Shown piece by piece: positions 55,654 through 64,000 of a DNA stretch of 64,000 nucleotides. Each line of letters opens with the position of its first letter. Position 1 is the first letter of the stretch. Below the pieces are notes generated by a model, which did not search any database, was not told the DNA's origin, and saw only the letters and a program-made list of their open reading frames with translations. Position numbers and translations under genes: made by a program. Location of the stretch: contig NZ_CP093396.1 of the NCBI RefSeq assembly GCF_029027405.1, forward strand, positions 1 through 64,000, written 5' to 3'. Origin of the DNA: Sulfurimonas sp. GTDB taxonomy: Bacteria > Campylobacterota > Campylobacteria > Campylobacterales > Sulfurimonadaceae.

Positions 55654-55872
55654 ATGCAATTAGCAATAGATATCAAAAATGAACCTATCGCAGATAAAGT
55701 TCTGTGGATGTTAGATCGCTTTAAAAGTGATGGTGTCGAAATTTTAAAATTAAACTCTAAAAATGAAAAAGAAGTAATAAATAATTTTAGAGAGGGGTTA
55801 GAAGAAATTAAAGCTGTTAATAATGGCAACTTACATTCAAGACCTGTAAAAGAATTACTTGAAGAACTTTAA
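55654..55872 (+). CDS. Antitoxin of a RelE-type pair
   Basis: A 72-residue protein with a strong AAGGAGA ribosome site: MQLAIDIKNEPIADKVLWML, then SRPVKELLEEL. Small acidic antitoxin-like layout, and its stop overlaps the toxin gene. It remains intact although the toxin gene is broken. Confidence 0.7.
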   Translation: MQLAIDIKNEPIADKVLWMLDRFKSDGVEILKLNSKNEKEVINNFREGLEEIKAVNNGNLHSRPVKELLEEL

Positions 55873-56185
55873 CATTGAAACCATTCCTCGGTTTGATAAA
55901 GATGTTAAAAAATAAAAGAAACGATTTCCAAAAATAAAAGAAGATTTGTACCTTCTTATTGAAGAGCTTAGTAAGAATCCAGAATTAGGGGTAGCCCTTG
56001 AAAGTGGACTATATAAAGTAAGACTTCAAAACTCATCTATACCAACGGGTAAAAGAGCAGGTTTTAGAGTTGTGACATACTATGTCAATGGAGATAATTT
56101 ATATCTTGTTACAATGTATGCAAAGAGTGATAAAGATACAATTTTGACTCATAAACTAAAAGAAATTATTCGTGATGAGATATAA
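55859..56185 (+). pseudogene. RelE/ParE-superfamily toxin gene with an in-frame stop
   Basis: From a TTG at 55859 the frame reads NFNIETIPRFDKDVKK, then TAA at 55913-55915, and continues in the same frame with KKRFPKIKEDL, KVRLQNSSIPTGKRAGFRV and DKDTILTHKLKEII to 56185. A single in-frame nonsense codon near residue 19 disables the toxin. An internal ATG at 55946 might give a truncated product. 56186-56374 holds no gene. Confidence 0.75.
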
Positions 56186-56374
56186 AAGTATCATGCAATA
56201 ACAGACATAGTGTTACCTTTTTTTAAAATACATATCTTAAAAGTACCTGGTATAGGGCTATATAAGGCTTTTCATTAGTGGACTTGATCATCATGTTTTA
56301 GATGATTTTGGTTATTTTTGATTTAAAGTAAAAAAATGGTATCTTTATTTTTAGGGGCATTATACTAGGAAATA

Positions 56375-57259
56375 TTAAAAATAATACTTCCTAGTTTTCA
56401 TAATATCTTTTGGTCTTAATCCAAATCTATTAAAAAATGCATTTGAAAAATTTGAAGCATATTTATATCCGATTTTTTGTGATATTTCAGTTATATTTAA
56501 TTCACTTTTTTCTAAGAGTAATTTTGATTCTTGTAAACGGTATTCTAATGAAATAGAATAAGGTGTTTCATTAAAAAACTTATGAAAACCTATTTTTAAT
56601 TTTAAATCATTTATAGCAACTTTTCTTGCCAACTCTTTAATGCTAGGAGGATTGCTAAGATTATTTATCAAAATATTTTTTGCTCGATATATTGCATCTT
56701 TGTCAGCACTAGATAATTTAATAGTTTTATTTATTTTTACTTCATTTTCTTTGAATAAATCTGTAAACTCTGTATAAAGTAATTCTAATACTTTTGATTC
56801 TATGAACATCTTCTCTAATTTATCTTTATAGGTATTATTAAAAATTTCATGTGCAATTAATTGCGTTTTTTGATTTGTTTTTTTATAACTTATATTTTCT
56901 ATATTTTTATTACTTTGAAAAAAATTAATATATTTTTCAGTGTGTCTATTTTCAGGTAAGTTTTCTTCTAGAAATTGTTTACTAATAACTAATTGTAAAA
57001 ATTGTTTATGAGTATTTCTTTTTATTTTTGATATACCTTCATCTTTATTTATTAAATCAATAATAGTATGTTTTTTTTCAGTTTTAATACTGTAGTTATC
57101 TAATAAACTTGTATATTCATTTTCCATATCTTTTTCTAAGTTTATATATAAGATTAAACCATTAATATTGCTTTTTCTAAAGTTTGAACTATCTTGATTG
57201 AAAAATTCATCAACTTTATGTAAAGTTATGTGACTATTTATTTTATATTCATTTACCAT
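56375..57259 (-). CDS. AraC-family regulator (PchR-like) of the siderophore receptor
   Basis: A 294-residue regulator with a C-terminal pair of HTH motifs (about 205-292): SIKELARKVAINDLKLKIGF, then LNITEISQKIGYKYASNFSN and LRPKDI. The N-terminal 190 residues would bind the effector. It is divergent from a receptor gene, as PchR and AlcR are from their siderophore receptors, and is paralogous to 59819-60778. Confidence 0.9.
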   Translation of the reverse strand: MVNEYKINSHITLHKVDEFFNQDSSNFRKSNINGLILYINLEKDMENEYTSLLDNYSIKTEKKHTIIDLINKDEGISKIKRNTHKQFLQLVISKQFLEENLPENRHTEKYINFFQSNKNIENISYKKTNQKTQLIAHEIFNNTYKDKLEKMFIESKVLELLYTEFTDLFKENEVKINKTIKLSSADKDAIYRAKNILINNLSNPPSIKELARKVAINDLKLKIGFHKFFNETPYSISLEYRLQESKLLLEKSELNITEISQKIGYKYASNFSNAFFNRFGLRPKDIMKTRKYYF

Positions 57260-57306
57260 ATAATATCTTTCTAATAAGAAATAATATGTTTTTAATATTA
57301 TTGCTC

Positions 57307-57336
57307 TTGATTTTAATAATTGTTATTGATTATACT
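57307..57336. promoter_or_regulatory. Shared operator/promoter element of module 1
   Basis: A 30-bp stretch identical at 25 positions to 60829-60858 in the paralogous module, including TTGATTTT, ATAATTG and a -10-like TATACT. Conservation in otherwise diverged intergenic DNA suggests an AraC-regulator or Fur binding site overlapping the receptor promoter. Confidence 0.6.
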
Positions 57337-57372
57337 ACTAGCTACTTAAAATTTAATAAACAAGGATTTTTG

Positions 57373-59364
57373 ATGGTTAGAAAAAGAATAATACTTTCGA
57401 TTAGTATTTCATTTATGTTAGTAAATAATATTTTTGCAAAAGAGATAAAACATTTAGATACTGTAACAGTGACGGCACAAAAAGTTGAAGAAAATATGCA
57501 AAGAGTACCTATTTCCTTGACAGTTTTTGATGAATTTGACCTTAAAGACAAGAATATAAAATCAGTTAAGGATATTGCTTATTATACTCCTAACTTATTA
57601 TTATTTGATTCAGGTGGTTTTGGTGGCTTAGCCCCAACAATTAGAGGGATAAGTACAGATCCTCAACTGTCTTCAAGTTCAGTTAGCATCTACATTGATG
57701 GAATTCCTTTTAGCAGTAGCACAGCTAATGATATGCTTTTAAACAATGTTAAAAGGGTAGAAGTATTAAGAGGACCACAAGGAACACTTTATGGTAAAAA
57801 TGCAGAAGCTGGTGTAATTAATATTATTACTAATAAACCAAATAATGAGTTTAACAGTGAAATAGGCATAGAGCTTGGACAAGATAATAAAAAAGAATAT
57901 CTAGCAAGTGTTAGTGGTCCGATTATAAAAGATAAGTTTTATGTTGGTCTTGATATAAAACATTATGAAAAAGATGGTTTTCTTTATAACTCAAATTTAA
58001 AAAGAATTGAAAATGATAGAGAAAATAATTTTGCAAAACTTTATCTGCGGATGACTCCAACTGATAATTTGGATGTTAGTTTGATATCTACAATTTTAAA
58101 AAGAAATGATGGAACAATTTCTCAAAATAATCTAGGAGTTGTTGATAATAGAGTCACTACTAGTGATTTAATTGGCTATATAAAGAATGTTACAAAAACA
58201 GCTGCTTTAAAAGTAGAGTATACTTTTGATAAATATAAGTTAGAATCAGTTACTTCCTACAAAAAATATATTGATAAAAGATTAGGAGACTTTGACTTTA
58301 CGGCAGGAGTTCCATATACTTTTCATAGTAAACTTGATATACCTTTAACAGACTTATCTCAAGAATTAAAGTTAAGCTATGTAGATGATAGAATTACTTG
58401 GATCACTGGTTTATTTGCAGATAAAAGTAAGACTGAGGGTGGTTATGTTCTTGATTCCACTATCCCTAATAAAACTGGTACTTATTTAAGTACCTCGGAT
58501 GATGATTCTCTTGGAATATTTGCACATGTTGATTATAAATTAACAGATAAACTTTCTGTTTTAGGAGGAATCAGATATGATAAAAGTAACAAAAAGTTTG
58601 ATAATAAAAAAACTAATATTAAGTTAAGTAACTCTTTTAGTGCAGTATCCCCAAAATTTTCTTTACAATACCAAATAAATCAAGATAAAATGGTTTATGT
58701 AACTATTTCAAAAGGTTATAAAAGTGGAGGATTCTATCAATTTGCACCTACTGATAAAATATCTTTTGATGATGAAACTATTTGGAGTTATGAAATAGGC
58801 TCAAAGAACTCTTTTTTAGATAATAAGTTAGTATTCAATTTCTCTTTATATTATATGGACATTAAAGATATGCAAGTTATGACGGCAATTGATAATGCAA
58901 GTAGTTATATATCAAATGCAGGAGTTGCAAGTTCAAAAGGTATTGAACTGGAATTAAACTATAATATAATTGATGATATTACTCTATTTTCATCTTTTGG
59001 ATATAACAAAACTATTTTTGGAGAATTCAAGGATTACTTCGGTCAATATAAAGGAAATTATAATCCTTATGCTCCAAAATATAACTATAGTTTGGCAGTA
59101 CAGTATAGAAATATAAATGGATATTACGCAAGAGCAGATTTAAATGGAGTAGGAGATATGTATTTAAATAGATCTAATAGTCTAAAACAAGATGCATATG
59201 AGCTTGTAAACTTAAAACTTGGTTATGAATCAGAGGATTACGATATTTATTTATATGGGAAAAATATATTTAATAAAAAGCATGACACCGAAGGTCTTTA
59301 TGATTATTATACAGTTGTTTCAGAGCCAAGAGAGGTTGGTATACAGTTAAGTTATAGATTTTAA
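57373..59364 (+). CDS. TonB-dependent siderophore receptor (module 1)
   Basis: A protein of 663 residues from the ATG at 57373 (AAGGA upstream), which starts a signal peptide; an upstream ATG at 57286 would add an unlikely extension. TonB box HLDTVTVTAQKVEE, plug with TIRGISTDPQLSSSSVSIYI and VLRGPQGTLYGKNAEAGVIN, and a barrel ending in SYRF. The VLRGPQGTLYGKNA style belongs to the broad siderophore-receptor group. Ligand unknown; regulated by the divergent AraC protein by context. Confidence 0.92.
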   Translation: MVRKRIILSISISFMLVNNIFAKEIKHLDTVTVTAQKVEENMQRVPISLTVFDEFDLKDKNIKSVKDIAYYTPNLLLFDSGGFGGLAPTIRGISTDPQLSSSSVSIYIDGIPFSSSTANDMLLNNVKRVEVLRGPQGTLYGKNAEAGVINIITNKPNNEFNSEIGIELGQDNKKEYLASVSGPIIKDKFYVGLDIKHYEKDGFLYNSNLKRIENDRENNFAKLYLRMTPTDNLDVSLISTILKRNDGTISQNNLGVVDNRVTTSDLIGYIKNVTKTAALKVEYTFDKYKLESVTSYKKYIDKRLGDFDFTAGVPYTFHSKLDIPLTDLSQELKLSYVDDRITWITGLFADKSKTEGGYVLDSTIPNKTGTYLSTSDDDSLGIFAHVDYKLTDKLSVLGGIRYDKSNKKFDNKKTNIKLSNSFSAVSPKFSLQYQINQDKMVYVTISKGYKSGGFYQFAPTDKISFDDETIWSYEIGSKNSFLDNKLVFNFSLYYMDIKDMQVMTAIDNASSYISNAGVASSKGIELELNYNIIDDITLFSSFGYNKTIFGEFKDYFGQYKGNYNPYAPKYNYSLAVQYRNINGYYARADLNGVGDMYLNRSNSLKQDAYELVNLKLGYESEDYDIYLYGKNIFNKKHDTEGLYDYYTVVSEPREVGIQLSYRF

Positions 59365-59386
59365 TAAAATAAACTAGAAAGTATTA

Positions 59387-59770
59387 GGGACTGTTCAAAA
59401 ATCTGTGTCAATCGGGTAAAATAACAAATACCCAAGGAAACACAGATGAAGATAGAAATAGATGTAGAGCAATTTGCTCGTGATATCGAGGTACCCCTCG
59501 AAGGTAGAAGACCGGTAAAAGTATCAGTGCATCGCCAGTTTCGAAGTTTGACTAAAACAAAAGGTGGCTTTCCTAACGATAATAGCTTACTAGAACTACT
59601 ATTTATGGGTATTCAAAATGCCTCAAAAAAATGGACAATACCTGTAATAAACTGGAGCTTAACTATCTCTCAACTTGCAATTCACTTTGAAGGGCGTTTG
59701 GATAAAGCTTTAAACTTATGATACAATTTTAGGAATTACTAGATGCTGACACAGATTATTGAACACTACC
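59387..59770. mobile_element. Internally deleted IS256-family element (MITE-like)
   Basis: A 384-bp element with 24-bp imperfect inverted ends (3 mismatches; 59387-59410 and 59747-59770). Between them one short frame (59446-59721) joins an N-terminal transposase start (MKIEIDVEQFARDI) to the transposase C-terminus (HRQFRSLTKTKGGFPND, then GIQNASKKWT and AIHFEGRLD). The catalytic centre is deleted, so it cannot move alone. No target duplication is visible. Confidence 0.85.
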
Positions 59771-59818
59771 GTCGAATGTAATCTTTTTTGTCGCTCGGCT
59801 TAGGGATTCATTATAGCA

Positions 59819-60778
59819 TTAATAATAATACTTCCTATTCTTCATAATATCCTTAGGTAATATTTTAAATTTTTTAGTAAAAGCAACTGTGAAATTTGCA
59901 TTATATTTATATCCTACTTTATTTGCTATCTCCCCAATACTCATATCAGAATCTATTAAAAGTTTTTTTGCTAAGTCTAGTCTATGTTCTATCAAAAGAT
60001 TGTAAGGCGTGATATTGAATATTTTTTTAAATCCTGATTTTAACTTAAAATCATTTATTCGTACAAGTTTTGCTAACTCTACGATACTAGGAGGATTTTG
60101 TATATTTTGCATCAAAATTTCTTTTGCTTTTTTTATGGCATTTATATCATATTCATCAAGTTTTAGATTTGATATATTTAAGGACGAGTTTATTTTTGGA
60201 TATAAATTTTTAAATTCTAAGAAAAGAAGTTCTAATATTTTTGAGTGTACATACATATCATTTAAATTATTAACAAACGATGATGAAAAAATATCATTTA
60301 GTAAAAGTTGAGTATGGAAAGATGTTTTTTTACTACTTAATAATTCATGGCAAATGTTATTTTCTAAAGAGTTTAGAAGTTTGTCTTTTCCATTTGATTC
60401 TGGTAGGTTTTTTTTGATAAAGTCTTTTTTAAGGACTAGCCCTATCATATCGATTTTTCCTTTTTGTATGGTTGTTTTACTAATTTCATTTTTCGTTAGT
60501 ATTATATTTGTATCATTTGTATTATTTTTCAATTTAAAATCAGATATTTGACTGCTGTGTTCACTATGACCTTGTAAGTTGAAGCTAAACATAATGCCAT
60601 CAACTGAAAAATTTGAATCCATTGAAGTATCATCTTTTAATTCCAAATCAATTTTTACTAAAGATATGTTTTTATCTATTATTTGTTGGTTTACTGTTCC
60701 TTCAATTTTAGTTTTTGAATGCAATACACTCTTTGTCTTATTTTCATTAAATTTATGATTTATCTCTTTATAGGACAT
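59819..60778 (-). CDS. AraC-family regulator of the second receptor module
   Basis: A 319-residue paralogue of 56375-57259 with the same C-terminal double HTH (SIVELAKLVRINDFKLKSGF, then MSIGEIANKVGYKYNANFTV and KILPKDIMKNRKYYY). The N-terminal sensing half is diverged, which suggests a different inducer. Divergent from the IS-split receptor gene. Its 3' end lies next to the IS256 remnant. Confidence 0.9.
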   Translation of the reverse strand: MSYKEINHKFNENKTKSVLHSKTKIEGTVNQQIIDKNISLVKIDLELKDDTSMDSNFSVDGIMFSFNLQGHSEHSSQISDFKLKNNTNDTNIILTKNEISKTTIQKGKIDMIGLVLKKDFIKKNLPESNGKDKLLNSLENNICHELLSSKKTSFHTQLLLNDIFSSSFVNNLNDMYVHSKILELLFLEFKNLYPKINSSLNISNLKLDEYDINAIKKAKEILMQNIQNPPSIVELAKLVRINDFKLKSGFKKIFNITPYNLLIEHRLDLAKKLLIDSDMSIGEIANKVGYKYNANFTVAFTKKFKILPKDIMKNRKYYY

Positions 60779-60828
60779 AAAATACTCCCTTTTTACTTAA
60801 AATTACTACTTATATACATAAAATAGCA

Positions 60829-60858
60829 TTGATTTTGATAATTGCTATTAAGTATAAT
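60829..60858. promoter_or_regulatory. Shared operator/promoter element of module 2
   Basis: Partner of 57307-57336 with 25 of 30 positions identical, ending in TATAAT. It contains GATAATTGCTATTA, a Fur-box-like half. Confidence 0.6.
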
Positions 60859-62187
60859 CTACTTCGAATTAATTCTTAATTAAAAGGGAAAATATGAAAA
60901 AAAGAAAAATAGTTTTATCATTTATAATATCATTTATTTTAGTAAACAATTCTTTTGCAAATGATATGAAAAGTCTAGATACAGTAACCGTAACAGCACA
61001 AAAGATGGAGGAAAATATACAAGATGTACCTGTTTCACTTACAGTTTTTGATGAGTTTGCTATCGAAGATAGAAATATAAAATCTGTTAAAGATATAGCA
61101 CAATATACACCTAATTTTACTATATTTAATCCAGGTGACTGGGGAACTGTAGCACCTTCTATTCGAGGTCTTTATTCTGATGTTGCGATGACTTCATCAA
61201 CTGTAAGTATGTATATAGATGGTGTTCCTACTCAAAGTACTATGGGTTACGATGCTGTTTTAGAAGATATAGAAAGAATCGAAGTTTTAAAAGGTCCACA
61301 AGGTACTTTATATGGTAAAAATGCAGAAGCTGGAGCTATTAATATCATCACTAAAAAACCTAACAATGAAACAAAAGGAAAAATAGGTTTAGAGTTTGGA
61401 AGTGATAATAAAAAAGCATACACATTTAATGCTAGTGGTGCAATCATAAAAGATAAGTTTTATGTAGGAGTATCTGGTAAATTATACGAGAAAGATGGAT
61501 ATATGACAAATAAATATCTTAATACCGACCATAATAATAGAAAAAGTAAATATGGTAAAGTAAATTTAAGATATACCCCTACAGACAACCTTGATATATC
61601 TTTTATATCTTCAAAACATAAAAGAGATGATGGAGCATTATCAGTAAACAAAGCAACAGCACAAAATCTAAAAGAGGTAAATAATGATGTGTCAGATTTT
61701 GCAAAATTAGAATCAACAGCACACTCTTTAAAGATAGATTATAATTTTGGACAATATAACTTATCTTCAGTAACAGCTTATAAAAAAGACCATGATTTGA
61801 GATTTGCTGATTATGATTATAGTACTGTAAAAAGTTACCATAGTCTCATGGATGTAACTTATGAGAATTTATCACAAGAAGTAAAATTAAACTCACAAAC
61901 AGATACTTTAACTTGGTTAGCAGGAATATATGCAGATAAGAGTGAGTCTAAAGGTGGAACAACAGTAGATTCTATTTATCCATCGATGAGAGCCAGAGGT
62001 AATCAAAATACTACAGAGGATAGTTCATTGGGGCTTTTTAGCCATGCAAACTATAAAATAAATGATAAATTATCTATATTAGGAGGGTTACGATATGATA
62101 TAGATGAAAAGAGTTTAACAGACAAAAAAACAAATACAAAACTAGATATGTCTTATAGTGAAATATCTCCTAAGTTAGCTTTTAATT

Positions 62188-63415
62188 GAACCCTCTGAAC
62201 AAGCCAGATGATTCTTCTTTATACTAATATTCTATCATTTTAAAAATTCTCTTTCAATTTTGAAGTGAGTTTCTGTCTTGTTTTTCTATATTTCTACTAT
62301 TTATTAGCATGTTAGAACCTTATTTTGTTCCTTTTGTATCAGTTCCTAGCCCTTACCAGTGCAGGTGTCCGTCTCAGATTATAACAAGCAGCCAACATAA
62401 AAAAGTGTTGTTGATTTTTCTCTATTCCCCGATATCTGGTTTTTCTGAAGTTCATATGTTGTTTTATAAATGCGAATGGTAATTCCACGAGACATCTTAT
62501 CTTTGAGAATCTTGTATTATTTCTTGATTGTTTAGGTCTTAGTTTCGATTGACCTCTTACTCGTCTTTCAACTATACCAGCAAAAATACCTTTTGCTCTT
62601 AGTGCCACTTTTCTTGCCTTTTGCATATAGCCGCTATCTGCGAATATTGCTTTATTTTCATCTTCTGTCAGCTTATCAAACTGTGTACTATCGTGTGTTG
62701 ATGCAGTTGTAGCTATTACTTTTTTGATGATACCGTTTGTATCAGTTGCTATATGCATCTTTAATCCATGATGTTTACGACCTCTTTTTGAAGTATAGGT
62801 TGCATCAGAATCATGGGCTTTATTTGAAATAACTTTACCCTTGTCATCTTTTTTTCTCTTTGGTTCGCTTGAGTGGATGAGAGTAGCGTCTATAAGAGTT
62901 CCCTCATTGAGTATAAGTCTTTTAGATTCCATCATCTTTTTTACTTCTTCAAATATATCACCAAGTATCTCTTCTTTGATAAGCTTGTTTCTAAATTTAC
63001 AAATAGTTGTTTCATCTGGAATAGTATCTTCATCTCTTATATCAAGAAACTTTCTGAAGCTTATACGGTCATGTATAAGCTCTTCGGTCATTGGGTCTGA
63101 CAATCCATACCAGTTTTGTAAAAAAAGTGAGCCTACTAATATCTTTGATGGAATAGATGGTCTTCCTGTCTTACCTTTGTTGGGTTTGTATACATTTTTC
63201 TCTATAAGTATCTTCTCAATAGCTTCAAATGGAATAATCTCTTTCATCTCATTTAAAAACTTCATACTCTTCTTACCACCTTGGTATTTCATGGCATGGT
63301 CAAAAAAACTTAGTTGCATATTTATCCCTCAAACTTGGCTTCTTAGTATATTTATTTTAGCTAATTATTGGTTTGAGGGAGGTTAAGTTAAATTGCTTGA
63401 TTGTTCAGAGGGTTC
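62188..63415. mobile_element. IS5-family insertion sequence, 1228 bp
   Basis: Ends GAACCCTCTGAACAA and its inverted repeat are perfect for 15 bp. Flanking AATT (62184-62187 and 63416-63419) is a plausible 4-bp target duplication; because the repeats themselves run into AATT, 2-4 bp is possible. It carries one transposase gene and looks complete. Confidence 0.9.
62339..63319 (-). CDS. IS5-family transposase
   Basis: A 326-residue DDE transposase. N-terminal segment MKYQGGKKSMKFLNEM, DDE acids in GTLIDATLIHSSEP (Asp), IFADSGYMQ (Asp) and RCLVELPFAFIKQH (Glu, with RKTRYRG). The frame is intact, so the element may be active. Orientation is opposite to the receptor it interrupts. Confidence 0.95.
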   Translation of the reverse strand: MQLSFFDHAMKYQGGKKSMKFLNEMKEIIPFEAIEKILIEKNVYKPNKGKTGRPSIPSKILVGSLFLQNWYGLSDPMTEELIHDRISFRKFLDIRDEDTIPDETTICKFRNKLIKEEILGDIFEEVKKMMESKRLILNEGTLIDATLIHSSEPKRKKDDKGKVISNKAHDSDATYTSKRGRKHHGLKMHIATDTNGIIKKVIATTASTHDSTQFDKLTEDENKAIFADSGYMQKARKVALRAKGIFAGIVERRVRGQSKLRPKQSRNNTRFSKIRCLVELPFAFIKQHMNFRKTRYRGIEKNQQHFFMLAACYNLRRTPALVRARN

Positions 63416-64000
63416 AATTATAAATTCGATAAGAATATTATGACATACATTACTGTAGCAAAAGGTTATAAAAGTGGTGGTTTTTATATGTTTGCACCTG
63501 CTGGAAAACAGTCTTATGATAAAGAAACTTTATGGAACTATGAAATTGGTTTAAAAAGTCAATTTTTAGATAATACCTTAACTTTTAACACCTCCTTATA
63601 TTACATGAATATATCAGATATGCAAGTTTTAACAGCAATAAATAATCAAGAAGGGTATATCTCAAATGCTGCAACAGCAACTTCAAAAGGGTTTGAACTA
63701 GAAGCGAACTATAAAGCAACAGATGAAATAAGTCTGTTTTCAGCTTTTGGGTACAACAGAACAACTTATGACACATTTAGTGATGTAAGTGGAGATTATA
63801 AAGGAAACTATGCTTCTTTCGCACCAATATATAACTACAGTATAGGTGCTCAATACAGAGCTACTCAAGGGTACTATGCAAGAGCTGACTTAAGTGGCTA
63901 CGGAAAAATGTATATTGATAAAGCAAATAAATACGAACAAAAAGCTTATGAAATTGTAAATGCAAAAATAGGTTACGAGCAAACAAATTATGAGATATAT

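Larger units (their letters stand above)
60894..64000 (+). pseudogene. TonB-dependent siderophore receptor split by an IS5-family insertion; runs off the window
   Basis: The plug and first barrel part are encoded at 60894-62187 (TonB box SLDTVTVTAQKMEENI; VLKGPQGTLYGKNAEAGAIN). The reading frame resumes exactly after the IS at 63420 (KFDKNIMTYITVAKGYKSGG) and continues to the window edge. Removing the IS and one AATT copy restores SPKLAFN-YKFDKN in frame. It is paralogous to 57373-59364. The gene is otherwise undamaged, so the disruption is probably recent. Confidence 0.9.

Noticed and set aside
62841-63386. 181-residue plus-strand frame inside the IS5 element
   Set aside because: It is the complement of the transposase gene, composed of Ser/Phe/Ile-rich sequence typical of an antisense shadow frame.
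55251-64000. Integrase-driven genomic island with defined att sites
   Set aside because: No integrase and no repeat of the tRNA 3' end can be found in the window, so only a tRNA-linked accessory region is claimed.
1-64000. CRISPR arrays or rRNA genes
   Set aside because: No regularly spaced repeats with unique spacers and no rRNA-like sequence were seen.

Overview
The window is AT-rich DNA from a member of the Campylobacterota, most like Sulfurimonas or a close relative. The gene content supports this: an sdh/frd-type flavoprotein with an iron-sulfur partner, ThyX, PurT, a fliK-flgD-flgE block with sigma-54 promoters, NitT/TauT-type binding proteins fused to a histidine kinase, and Fur-controlled TonB systems. 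The genus is inferred from gene families, not from a marker gene.

Layout. 1-20770 is an iron/tetrapyrrole acquisition region. It holds two tandemly duplicated TonB-dependent receptors (minus strand), an orphan RND pump, and a long plus-strand set: an ExbB-like channel, a DUF2149 protein, a giant periplasmic CobN/HmuS-like chelatase, tonB-exbB-exbD, a third receptor, an ABC importer, NnrS and a DsrE-like protein. Fur-box-like palindromes lie before the ExbB-like, receptor and binding-protein genes. 20767-26218 is mostly housekeeping (msrBA, an alpha/beta hydrolase, nrdB, an AhpD-like protein, a nitrilase-family protein), interrupted by a one-gene RhuM insertion between exact 44-bp repeats. 26219-29500 is an accessory block between 111-bp repeats: a broken type VI hcp, a papain-like putative effector, a lipoprotein that may be its immunity protein, a VanX-like dipeptidase, a nitrilase pseudogene fragment and a YefM/YoeB toxin-antitoxin pair.

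29638-55068 is mainly core genome: pcm, pldA, thyX, a pentahaem cytochrome, a PhnA-domain protein, dgt, rpsU, dnaG, the flagellar hook genes, purT, a 2-hydroxyacid dehydrogenase, a chimeric sensor kinase, a flavoprotein/Fe-S pair, yajQ and a DUF1538 protein. From tRNA-Ser (55163-55250) to the window end is a second accessory region: a toxin-antitoxin pair with a broken toxin, two copies of a divergent AraC-regulator/TonB-receptor module, an internally deleted IS256-type element, and an IS5-family element that splits the last receptor.

How the genes fit together: the window carries five TonB-dependent receptors, one TonB-ExbB-ExbD energiser, and a second ExbB/ExbD-like motor apparently dedicated to the CobN-like protein. 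The simplest model is import of haem or another metal-tetrapyrrole across the outer membrane, proton-motive-force-driven metal removal in the periplasm, and inner-membrane uptake by the ABC system. The substrate, and the roles of NnrS and the DsrE-like protein in it, remain inference.
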